From Gemmatimonadales bacterium (GTDB taxonomy: Bacteria > Gemmatimonadota > Gemmatimonadetes > Gemmatimonadales > GWC2-71-9), in contig SPDF01000052.1 in the NCBI GenBank assembly GCA_004525055.1, positions 1 through 8,572 of the forward strand: a DNA stretch of 8,572 bases, given 5' to 3'. Below the pieces are notes generated by a model. That model saw only the letters and a list, made by a program, of their open reading frames with translations. It ran no database searches and had not been told where the DNA came from. Position numbers and translations under genes: made by a program. Below are positions 1 through 6,443 of this stretch, in pieces. How positions within the stretch are numbered: the stretch's first letter is position 1; each line of letters opens with the position of its first letter.

Positions 1-216
1 CATTCGCAGCACCGCGTCGTCGGTGAAACGCGGGTGCGGCTCGCCCCCGGCCGCTTCCAGGTGGTCGGCGCGCGGAGTCCGCACTCGATGATGGATCCAC
101 GCGTCGCGACCTACGGCGAGGAGAACCGACTCTGGACCGGCGACGAGGCGCGAGCGTTCGCCCGGGTCGCGGCGATTCCCGCACTGCTCGCCGCTCGTGC
201 CGGCGGGGCTGACTGA
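1..216 (+). CDS. argG: Argininosuccinate synthase, C-terminal end (partial)
   Basis: Only the last 71 residues and the TGA stop are in the window; the frame is open from base 1. ArgG joins citrulline and aspartate with ATP to give argininosuccinate, the penultimate arginine step, in the cytoplasm. The recognisable part is the conserved C-terminal region: a strand pair around VRLAPGRFQVVGARSPHSMM, then ATYGEENRLWTG, then a final helix. This follows the family pattern (RV.L..G.....G..S.HSLM....TYGE....WT), most like the Bacteroidota-type ArgG as I remember it. No catalytic ATP-binding residues are visible because the N-terminal domain is cut off. The stop (214-216) shares one base with the ATG of the next gene, so argG is part of the operon. 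Identification rests on the C-terminal motif and on the operon, which otherwise lacks argG. Confidence 0.85.
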   Translation, partial: HSQHRVVGETRVRLAPGRFQVVGARSPHSMMDPRVATYGEENRLWTGDEARAFARVAAIPALLAARAGGAD

Positions 217-1274
217 TGGTCACCACCACGCGCATCCGGCTCGACCGGATCAGCTCCTCCACGCGGAACGCCCACCTCGCCGCGGAGGTGATCGTGGGCC
301 AGAACATCGTGGCCGCCGAGGGCTATGTGCTGGCGGTCCGACTGCTGACCGATAAGTCCTCCTACAATACCGTCGAGGACCTGGCCGGACGACTGGTGTC
401 GCTCCGAAAGGGAGACGTCCTCGCCGGCACGCTCGGGAGTCGGCGGGCGCTTCGCGGATACGCCGGCGAGGTGCCAGCTCACATCGCTGTCGGCGACACG
501 ATCGACGTTCTAAACCTCGGTGGCGTGCTCGGCCGCTGCACATCGGCCAATCCGGACATCGGCCCGCCCTTCGCGGCGGAGGTGCTCGGAGCCGTGCTGG
601 CATTCCCCGCCCTCGGCGACCGGGTCGGCCGGCCGGCGCACATCCGGGATGGGGCCATTCCCACCAGCGAATCGCTGGACGTGGAGGCGCCCGTCATCTT
701 CGTCGCCGGCACCTGTATGCACGCCGGGAAGACGGCCGCCGCCACCGAATTGGTGCGCGGCCTCTCGCGCCGCGGTCTGCGTGTCGCGGCGAGCAAGCTC
801 ACTGGCGTCAGCCTGATGCGCGACACCCTCGCGATGCAGGACGCCGGTGCTGTGGCCGCGGTGACCTTCAACGATGCCGGTGCTGCGTCCACCCACGCGG
901 GGATGACGGTCGCGGTGGCCAAGGGACTCTTCAATCACCTGCAGCAAACAGTCCGGCCTGACGTGATCGTGGCGGAACTGGGCGATGGCATTCTCGGGGA
1001 GTACGGGGTACAGGACATTCTTCGCGATCCAGAATTGGCGGCCTCTGGGCGGGCATGGGTGATGGCCGCCCCCGATCCGGTGGGCTGCTGGGGCGCGGAT
1101 CAACTGATGCGCGGCACCTACGGCCTGCCCATCACCGTGCTCACGGGGCCGGCTACCGACAACCAAGTCGGCCGCGACTACATCAGCGCTTCGCTCGGTA
1201 TCCCGGCGCATAACGCGCTACGCGACGCCGAAGGGCTACTCGGCGTGGTCACTACGGCGCTGGAGTCGAGGTGA
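216..1274 (+). CDS. P-loop NTPase, DUF1611/BioD-like; candidate for the missing first step of arginine synthesis
   Basis: A 352-residue protein of unproven function. Residues about 155-350 form a P-loop NTPase domain: Walker A GTCMHAGKT at 165-173, then ASKLTG, which resembles the lysine-bearing strand after the P-loop in dethiobiotin synthetase, and AELGDGILGEYG, where BioD-like proteins have an acidic VEGAGG-type motif. The best family label I can offer is DUF1611 (includes DgcN, reported as a D-glutamate N-acetyltransferase) or the wider BioD/MobB-like group. Residues about 20-130 are Val/Gly-rich and probably a beta-structured domain (KGDVLAGTLGSRRALRG, then VGDTIDVLNLGGVLGRC); I do not recognise it, and it does not look like the usual DgcN N-terminal domain. 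No signal peptide or membrane segment is seen, so it is probably cytoplasmic. The ATG overlaps the argG stop by one base and the TGA overlaps the argC GTG, so it is cotranslated with arginine enzymes. No argA or argJ is present, so a role in forming N-acylglutamate is a reasonable inference, not shown. Confidence 0.6.
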   Translation: MVTTTRIRLDRISSSTRNAHLAAEVIVGQNIVAAEGYVLAVRLLTDKSSYNTVEDLAGRLVSLRKGDVLAGTLGSRRALRGYAGEVPAHIAVGDTIDVLNLGGVLGRCTSANPDIGPPFAAEVLGAVLAFPALGDRVGRPAHIRDGAIPTSESLDVEAPVIFVAGTCMHAGKTAAATELVRGLSRRGLRVAASKLTGVSLMRDTLAMQDAGAVAAVTFNDAGAASTHAGMTVAVAKGLFNHLQQTVRPDVIVAELGDGILGEYGVQDILRDPELAASGRAWVMAAPDPVGCWGADQLMRGTYGLPITVLTGPATDNQVGRDYISASLGIPAHNALRDAEGLLGVVTTALESR

Positions 1275-2299
1275 AGGTCGCGGTCGTTGGTGCCGCCGGT
1301 TACGTGGGCGGTGAGCTGCTCCGGCTGGTGCTCCAGCATCCGGACATCACAGAGGTGGTCGCAACCAGCAGAAGCCAGGCTGGCCGCCCGATCGCCGAGG
1401 CACACCCCGCGCTTGCCTCGCTGACCGAGGCGCGGTTCGCCGGATTGTCCGCTGGTGAGGCTGCTCGCGGCCAGGACGTCGTGTTCCTTTCGCTGGAACA
1501 TGGAGAATCATCAAAGGTGGCTGGGGAAGTCTTCGATGCCGCACCTGGTCTGGTGGTTGACCTCGCGGCCGATTTCCGAGTGCGCGATCTCCGCCTCTAC
1601 GAGCGGTATTACGGACCTCATCCGGCACCAGACCTCGTCAGCCGATTCACCTACGCGCTCGCTGATGTGCGCGGCGCCGAGCTCCATGGTGCCGAGGCGC
1701 TGGCGGCCCCCGGCTGTTTCGCGACGGCAGCGCAGTTGGCGCTCTATCCACTGCGGTCGGTCGGCGTTGACGGAATCCCCGCGCTCTTTGGTGTGACCGG
1801 ATCGAGCGGCGCCGGCGTACATCCGAAACCGACCGCCCACCATCCTGCGCGCGCAAACAACCTCTTTGCCTATGGCGTCCTCGGTCATCGGCACGATGCC
1901 GAGGTAGTGCAGGCCTGGCGGAGTTGGACAGGCGAACCGACGGCGACTGCCCGATTGATGGCCCACTCCGGGCCCTTTGTTCGTGGCATCCATTTGACGC
2001 TCCATGCCACCATATCTCCCGACGCGGCCGCGCGTGTTGGCGATCTCTTTTCGAGTGCCTACTCGGGGCGCCCGTTTGTTCGGATGGCCGATGCGCCTCC
2101 TCAACTGACCCACGCCGTCGGCACAAACATGGCCAACATCCACGCGGTCGGAGACGCCAGCACCGGCGAGGTGCAGGTGATGGTGGTGCTCGACAACCTG
2201 ATCAAGGGAGCGGGTGGGCAGGCGGTGCAGGCGATGAACCTGGCACTCGGGCTCGATGAGTCTGCTGGCCTCCGGCTGGCGGCGCCCTTTCCGTGCTGA
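1271..2299 (+). CDS. argC: N-acyl-gamma-glutamyl-phosphate reductase
   Basis: A complete 342-residue protein, normal length for the family. It reduces N-acyl-glutamyl-5-phosphate to the semialdehyde with NADPH, the third arginine step. The N-terminal Rossmann dinucleotide-binding loop is GAAGYVGGE at residues 7-15. The catalytic cysteine is Cys149 in APGCFATA, which replaces the more common NPGCYPT/NPGCYAT and resembles Bacteroidota forms. It is followed by GVTGSSGAG, by GVLGHRHDAEV (the usual H.H..E segment) and by His241 in RGIHLTLHA, the likely catalytic histidine. The GTG start is fixed by the Rossmann strand beginning at residue 3 (KVAVVGAAGYVGG) and by a GGAG at 1262-1265. GTG overlaps the TGA of the upstream gene as GTGA, and the 3' end overlaps argD by 7 bases. 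The sequence alone does not say whether the acyl group is acetyl or succinyl. Confidence 0.95.
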   Translation: MKVAVVGAAGYVGGELLRLVLQHPDITEVVATSRSQAGRPIAEAHPALASLTEARFAGLSAGEAARGQDVVFLSLEHGESSKVAGEVFDAAPGLVVDLAADFRVRDLRLYERYYGPHPAPDLVSRFTYALADVRGAELHGAEALAAPGCFATAAQLALYPLRSVGVDGIPALFGVTGSSGAGVHPKPTAHHPARANNLFAYGVLGHRHDAEVVQAWRSWTGEPTATARLMAHSGPFVRGIHLTLHATISPDAAARVGDLFSSAYSGRPFVRMADAPPQLTHAVGTNMANIHAVGDASTGEVQVMVVLDNLIKGAGGQAVQAMNLALGLDESAGLRLAAPFPC

Positions 2300-3441
2300 G
2301 CGAGGGAGAGCAGGCCTTGCTGCCGGTGTATGCACAGATGCCGATCCGTCCAGTGTCCGGGCACGGCGCCTGGCTAGTGGACGAAGACGGCGCGGAGTGG
2401 CTCGACGCATATGGCGGGCACGCCGTGGCCTCGACTGGGCACAGCCATCCGCGTGTGGTGGAGGCGATCACCGCCCAGGCGAAGCGGTTGGTTTTCTATT
2501 CCACGGCCGTGCCGTATCCCAACCGCCTCAAGCTGGCGGCCGACCTCGCCGCCCGGTGTCCCGGCACCCTCGGTCGAGTGTTCTTCTGCAATTCGGGCGC
2601 AGAGGCCAACGAGAATGCACTCCATCTGGCGCGCAAGGCAACCGGCCGGTCCGGAGTGGCCTCCGTAACAGGTGGCTGGCACGGCCGCACCGTGGCGACG
2701 CTCGCCTGCTGCGACGGCGCCTTGTACGAGGCGGGAGCGCTGCGAGCCGGGATGGCACTCTCCACCCGTGTCACGTTCAACGACTTGGCCTCCCTCGATG
2801 CGGTGCTCGATGACTCGATCGCGGCGCTGATCGTCGAACCGGTGCAGGGCATGGCCGGGGCACGGGATTGCAGCCTCGAGTTTCTCACGGCGGCGCGTCG
2901 ACTCTGCACCGAGCGGGGCATCGCGCTGCTCTTTGATGAAGTGCAATGCGGCGTCGGGCGGAGCGGTACCTTCACCGCCGCGGAAGGCTACGGGGTCGTG
3001 CCCGACGGACTCACGATGGCGAAGGGACTCGGCTCAGGTTACCCGATCGGCGCCCTCGTCGCGGGCCCGATGCTGGCCGAGGGGGTCGGTGTCGGCGATC
3101 TGGGAAGCACTTTTGGTGGTGGTCCGCTCGCCTGTGCAGCTGCGCTGGCTACCCTCGGCGTGATTGCCGATGAGGACCTGGCCGGCAACGCCGCCCGCGT
3201 CGGCACGCACATCGCCGCAGGCGCCCGCCTGCTCGGTGCGCGAAAGGTCTGGGGGCGTGGGTTGTTGCTGGGGCTCGACTTCGGTCGTCCCGCAAAGGAA
3301 CTCCAGCAGGCGCTCTTCACTCGTCGCATCCTGACCGGTACTTCCTCCGATCCGGAGATCCTGCGAATCATGCCGCCCCTGACACTCTCCCTGCAGGAGG
3401 CCGACGTGCTCCTCGCCGGGCTCCGCGAGGTGCTGTCGTGA
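2293..3441 (+). CDS. argD: N-acylornithine aminotransferase (class III, PLP-dependent)
   Basis: A 382-residue class III aminotransferase, full length. It transfers an amino group from glutamate to N-acylglutamate semialdehyde, giving N-acylornithine. Visible motifs: LLPVYAQMP near the N-terminus and the NSGAEANENA loop that binds the PLP phosphate (from residue 100). TGGWHGRT has Trp where FHGRT is more usual. VEPVQGMAG follows, then Asp215 in LLFDEVQCGVGR (contacts the pyridine nitrogen), Lys244 in MAKGLGSGYPIGA (Schiff-base lysine) and STFGGGPLACAA. The GTG at 2293 overlaps the argC stop and has no clear ribosome binding site, so translation is probably coupled. An alternative TTG at 2317 has AGGGAGAG in front of it but would remove the short tail that family members usually carry before the LLPVYA block. 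Neighbours suggest an N-succinylated substrate is possible. Similar enzymes can also act on succinyldiaminopimelate, which cannot be excluded. Confidence 0.93.
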   Translation: MLSEGEQALLPVYAQMPIRPVSGHGAWLVDEDGAEWLDAYGGHAVASTGHSHPRVVEAITAQAKRLVFYSTAVPYPNRLKLAADLAARCPGTLGRVFFCNSGAEANENALHLARKATGRSGVASVTGGWHGRTVATLACCDGALYEAGALRAGMALSTRVTFNDLASLDAVLDDSIAALIVEPVQGMAGARDCSLEFLTAARRLCTERGIALLFDEVQCGVGRSGTFTAAEGYGVVPDGLTMAKGLGSGYPIGALVAGPMLAEGVGVGDLGSTFGGGPLACAAALATLGVIADEDLAGNAARVGTHIAAGARLLGARKVWGRGLLLGLDFGRPAKELQQALFTRRILTGTSSDPEILRIMPPLTLSLQEADVLLAGLREVLS

Positions 3442-4457
3442 ACAAGCGCGACTTTCTCGCAGTGGAAGACTGGTCCTTCGCCGAGATTGAGGCACTGCTG
3501 GCGCTGGCCGCCCGGGTCAAGCGCGGCGAGGTCCTCGGCGGGCTGGAGCGCAAGGTGCTGGCAATGGTCTTTCTCGACCCGAGCCTTCGCACCCGAACCA
3601 GTTTCGAGACAGGGATGTTCCTGCACGGCGGGCACGCTGTGGTCCTCGAGCCCGGCAAGGGAAGCTGGGTGCTGGAGACCGAGGACGGCGTCGTGATGGA
3701 TGGCGACACCGTGGAGCACGTCACCGAAGCGGCGCGAGTACTTGGCCGATATGCGGACGCCGTTGCCGTTCGCTCCTTTCCCCGCGGCGGCGACTGGGCC
3801 ACGGCGCGTCAGGACGCTGTCCTGCAGCAGTTCGCTCGCCATTGCGAAAAGCCGGTCATCAATCTCGAGTCGTCGCGCCGCCATCCCTGTCAGGAACTGG
3901 CGGATGCCTTCACCCTGCGGGAGAAGCTCGGCGAGACCCGCGGCAAGAAATTCGTCTTGACATGGGCCTGGCATCCCAAGGCCCTCCCGACGGCGGTACC
4001 GGTGAGTGCGGCCCTCGCGGCGGTGCGCATGGGAATGGATCTCACCATCGCGGCGCCCGAGGGCTGCGATCTTGATCCTGAGGATGTCCGCCGTATCGGC
4101 GAACTGAGTACGGAGGCCGGCAGCGCGGCCCCGGCGTTCGTCCACGATCAGGCGGCCGCCCTTGCCGGTGCCGACGCGGTGTACGCCAAGTCGTGGGGGC
4201 CGGTCTCGATCTACGGGCAGGCGGAGACGCAACGGACCTGGTTCGACCGGTACCGTGACTGGCGGCTCACGGCCGACCTGATGGCGACGACCAGGGACGG
4301 CAGGGGTATCGCGATGCACTGCCTGCCGGTGCGTCGCAACGTCGAAATCGATGACGCGGTGCTTGATGGCCCGCAATCGGTAGTGGTGGACGAAGCGGAG
4401 AACCGGCTGCACGTGCAGCGGGCGCTCCTCCTCACGATGATCGGGAGCACACGGTGA
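3438..4457 (+). CDS. argF': N-acylornithine carbamoyltransferase, probably N-succinylornithine-specific
   Basis: A complete 339-residue transcarbamylase that transfers the carbamoyl group of carbamoyl phosphate to an N-acylated ornithine, giving N-acylcitrulline. The carbamoyl phosphate motif is SLRTRT at residues 49-54; other active-site elements are Trp77, Arg112, Glu144, HPCQ at 149-152 and HCLP at 294-297. The overall pattern (LEPGKGSW, MDGDTVEH, TWAWHPKALP, DEAENRLHVQ) is that of acetyl/succinyl-ornithine carbamoyltransferases, not ArgF. The residue aligned with X. campestris Glu92 is Val92, and the one aligned with Asn185 is Pro184. Published work on the X. campestris and B. fragilis enzymes reports that replacing Glu92 with Pro, Ser, Val or Ala turns an acetylornithine enzyme into a succinylornithine one, so succinylornithine is the predicted substrate. 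An extra residue before HPCQ also matches the B. fragilis form. The GTG start shares GTGA with the argD stop and has GAGG eight bases upstream. It is usually annotated as N-acetylornithine carbamoyltransferase. Confidence 0.92.
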   Translation: MNKRDFLAVEDWSFAEIEALLALAARVKRGEVLGGLERKVLAMVFLDPSLRTRTSFETGMFLHGGHAVVLEPGKGSWVLETEDGVVMDGDTVEHVTEAARVLGRYADAVAVRSFPRGGDWATARQDAVLQQFARHCEKPVINLESSRRHPCQELADAFTLREKLGETRGKKFVLTWAWHPKALPTAVPVSAALAAVRMGMDLTIAAPEGCDLDPEDVRRIGELSTEAGSAAPAFVHDQAAALAGADAVYAKSWGPVSIYGQAETQRTWFDRYRDWRLTADLMATTRDGRGIAMHCLPVRRNVEIDDAVLDGPQSVVVDEAENRLHVQRALLLTMIGSTR

Positions 4458-5389
4458 GCATTGATACGTCGAAGGGAATCACGGGACTCAAGGGCGCGCT
4501 GCGCTACGTGCGCGCCTATCGAGACCAGATCTTCGTGGTCAAGTTGGGAGGCGAGGTGCTGGCGGATCCCCGCGCCGTGGATGGGATCGCGGCGCAGGTC
4601 TCACTCCTCTCGAGCCTCGGGATCCAGTTGGTGGTGGTCCACGGGGGCGGCCCACAGGCGACGACGCTGAGCCGCCGAATGGGCCATGAGCCGCGAATCG
4701 TGGCGGGCCGGCGTGTCACCGATGATGATGCCCTGGCTGTCGCAAAGATGGTCTATGCCGGGCAGCTGAACGTCGATCTCCTCGCCTCGCTCCGGGCCCA
4801 CGAGGCGCAAGGGGTCGGGTTGAGCGGGGTGGACGCCGACCTCATCACGGCCCACCGTCGCGCCCCGGTCGCTGTGGTGGACGACGACGGCAAGACCCAG
4901 ACGGTGGACTACGGTCATGTCGGGGATCTTGACCGCGTTGATCCGCGGGTGTTGCGCACACTCCTCGATGCCCGGTTCGTACCTGTGGTGGCAAGCCTGG
5001 CGGGTGACGGAGACGGCAACGTATTCAACGTCAATGCAGACACAGTCGCGGAATCGCTGGCGGTCGCGCTCCGGGCGCAGAAACTGATTTTCCTGACCGG
5101 AGCGCCCGGCGTACTGCGGGATCGGGCGGATCCGTCGAGCCTGATCGCCTTTGCTGATCCGGATGACCTGGCCAGCCTGCTCGCCAGCGGCGCGGTCGCT
5201 GGCGGAATGCGTCCCAAGGTGGAGGCGTGCATCCGCGCTGCCACCGGCGGTGTCGAACGGACCCACATCATCGACGGTCGCGTGCCAGACGCGCTCCTCC
5301 TCGAGGTGTTTACCGGTGCGGGCTGCGGCACCATGATCGTCGGTCGAAAGGAGAAGGCGACCTATCTCGGCGTCGACCTGGCCGACTGA
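4454..5389 (+). CDS. argB: N-acylglutamate kinase
   Basis: A 311-residue amino acid kinase, longer than the roughly 260-residue E. coli enzyme. It phosphorylates the gamma-carboxylate of N-acetyl- or N-succinyl-glutamate with ATP, the second step and usual control point. Motifs: Lys30 in VVKLGGEV, HGGGPQ at 63-68 (phosphate-binding glycine loop), AGQLNVDL, NVNAD at 192-196 with Asp196 as the likely catalytic aspartate, FLTGAPG (Gly where many family members have Asp), GGMRPK at 250-255 with Lys255 as the likely transition-state lysine, and a C-terminal HIIDG...LLLEVFT...GTMI block. The N-terminal 25 residues include ALRYVRAYRDQ directly before the first strand, like the N-terminal helix of arginine-inhibited hexameric kinases, so feedback inhibition is likely. 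No GNAT domain is fused, unlike xanthomonad ArgAB. The GTG start overlaps the carbamoyltransferase stop as GTGA. About 15 residues extend past the usual GTMI end; see the note on the junction with argE. Confidence 0.93.
   Translation: MSIDTSKGITGLKGALRYVRAYRDQIFVVKLGGEVLADPRAVDGIAAQVSLLSSLGIQLVVVHGGGPQATTLSRRMGHEPRIVAGRRVTDDDALAVAKMVYAGQLNVDLLASLRAHEAQGVGLSGVDADLITAHRRAPVAVVDDDGKTQTVDYGHVGDLDRVDPRVLRTLLDARFVPVVASLAGDGDGNVFNVNADTVAESLAVALRAQKLIFLTGAPGVLRDRADPSSLIAFADPDDLASLLASGAVAGGMRPKVEACIRAATGGVERTHIIDGRVPDALLLEVFTGAGCGTMIVGRKEKATYLGVDLAD
5347..5357 (+). promoter_or_regulatory. Strong Shine-Dalgarno-like run inside the end of argB
   Basis: The run AAAGGAGAAGG lies within argB codons and is among the most ribosome-binding-site-like stretches in the window. 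The only start-like codon at suitable distance in the argE frame is ATC at 5364 (6 bases after the run, 10 after its GGAG). It may drive argE initiation at that codon or, if a +1 shift occurs at the argB stop (5387-5389), act as a stimulator, though it is farther away than in prfB. A purine-rich run in coding sequence can arise by chance (it encodes RKEK). Confidence 0.35.
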
Positions 5390-6443
5390 AGTCGAACTCC
5401 TCCGGGAGCTCGTAGCCGTCCCTTCCGTCAGTGGCGAGGAGGAGGGGGTGGCGAGGCTCGTCGAGGAGACCGTGCGCTCCTGGGGCCTCCCGGTCCACCG
5501 GGACGTGGCCGGCGTTTCCGTTCGTCTACCGGGGAAGGCGGCTGGGCCGACACTCGCCCTGGTGTCACACCTCGATGTCGTTCCCCCAGGATCGGGGTGG
5601 ACCCGTGACCCGTTCAGTCCCGTGATCGAGGGTGGCCAGCTCTTCGGGCGCGGTTCAGGCGATGCGAAGGCGTCCGTCGCGGCGATGCTCACCGCGGCGC
5701 ACGATGTTGCGGTGGCCGGTGGCCCACTGCGGGGCGACCTGTTGCTGCTCTTCGGCCTCGGCGAGGAGACGCGCAACACGTCGATGCCGGATCTGGTGGC
5801 GCGGGCCGGCCCGATCAACGCCGCGATCATCGGTGAGCCGACCGACCTCGAGTTCGCCGTCGCCCAGCGCGGGCTCATGATGGTGGACCTGATTGCCAAC
5901 GGTGACCAGCGCCATGCCGGCCGGGTGAACGAAGACGGGCCCTTCACCAATGCCCTGACCGTCCTGGCGAATGACCTTGTACGATTGGAGGCCCTCTTCG
6001 CTGGTCGATCACACCCGATCCTCGGGGATCCCACCGTCACGGCGACGATGGTCACGGCCGGCGTAAGCCGCAATGTGACGTCGCCATTGGCCAAGGCCGT
6101 GCTCGACGTACGGAGCACGCCATCGTGGACCCACGAAGAGCTTGCGCAAGGGCTCCGGGCCGCGCTCGGCAGCGAGGTGGTCGTCACCTCGGATCGATTG
6201 GTACCCTGTGAGACACCCTCCGGGTCGGCGCTTCTCGCGGGCTGTGCGTCGCTTCGGCCTACCGCCCTGCAGTACGGCAGTCCGACCTGCAGCGACTGGG
6301 TCTTCCTGCGCCACCTCGACGCGGTCAAGTGCGGGCCCGGCACCAGCCAGAGGTCGCACACACCCGACGAATGCGTAGATTTGGTTCAGGTGTCTGCCGC
6401 ACGCCAATTCTATGCTGACCTCGCAGGGGAGTTCCTGAAATGA
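5364..6443 (+). CDS. argE: N-acylcitrulline/N-acylornithine deacylase, M20 metallopeptidase; start codon abnormal
   Basis: An M20/ArgE-type zinc hydrolase expected to remove the acyl group from N-acylcitrulline, giving citrulline for ArgG. Counting from ATC at 5364, predicted metal ligands and catalytic residues are His69 (SHLDVVP), Asp100 (GRGSGDAKA), Glu134/Glu135 (GEET), Glu158 (GEPTD) and His332 (SHTPDE). A HAGRVNEDGPFTNAL segment marks the dimerisation (lid) domain. The start is a problem. The family's first helix, ELLRELVAVPSVSGEE, is encoded at 5394-5441, but the first ATG/GTG/TTG/CTG in frame is GTG at 5448. The frame is open back to 5337 with only ATC at 5364 as a near-cognate start. 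That ATC has an AAAGGAGAAGG ribosome-binding-like run at 5347-5357 and would give 359 residues, about normal. Starting at GTG 5448 gives 331 residues without the conserved helix. A +1 shift at the argB stop would instead fuse ArgB to ArgE. The stop overlaps the argH start as ATGA. The function call is firm; the 5' end is not. Confidence 0.85.
   Translation: MSASTWPTEVELLRELVAVPSVSGEEEGVARLVEETVRSWGLPVHRDVAGVSVRLPGKAAGPTLALVSHLDVVPPGSGWTRDPFSPVIEGGQLFGRGSGDAKASVAAMLTAAHDVAVAGGPLRGDLLLLFGLGEETRNTSMPDLVARAGPINAAIIGEPTDLEFAVAQRGLMMVDLIANGDQRHAGRVNEDGPFTNALTVLANDLVRLEALFAGRSHPILGDPTVTATMVTAGVSRNVTSPLAKAVLDVRSTPSWTHEELAQGLRAALGSEVVVTSDRLVPCETPSGSALLAGCASLRPTALQYGSPTCSDWVFLRHLDAVKCGPGTSQRSHTPDECVDLVQVSAARQFYADLAGEFLK

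Noticed and set aside
1..216. Dipeptide epimerase (DgcA-like) as partner of a DgcN-like downstream gene
   Set aside because: The residues match the ArgG C-terminus much better and show no enolase-superfamily features.
1511..2410. A 299-codon minus-strand open frame over argC
   Set aside because: Antisense to argC, with low-complexity Arg-rich composition and no motif.
3039..4412. A 457-codon minus-strand open frame across argD and the carbamoyltransferase gene
   Set aside because: Shadow of conserved plus-strand genes; no recognisable domain.
4601..6361. A 586-codon open frame on the minus strand across argB and argE
   Set aside because: It is antisense to two well-supported genes, is rich in Arg, Ser and Pro as expected of a high-GC shadow frame, and shows no family motif.
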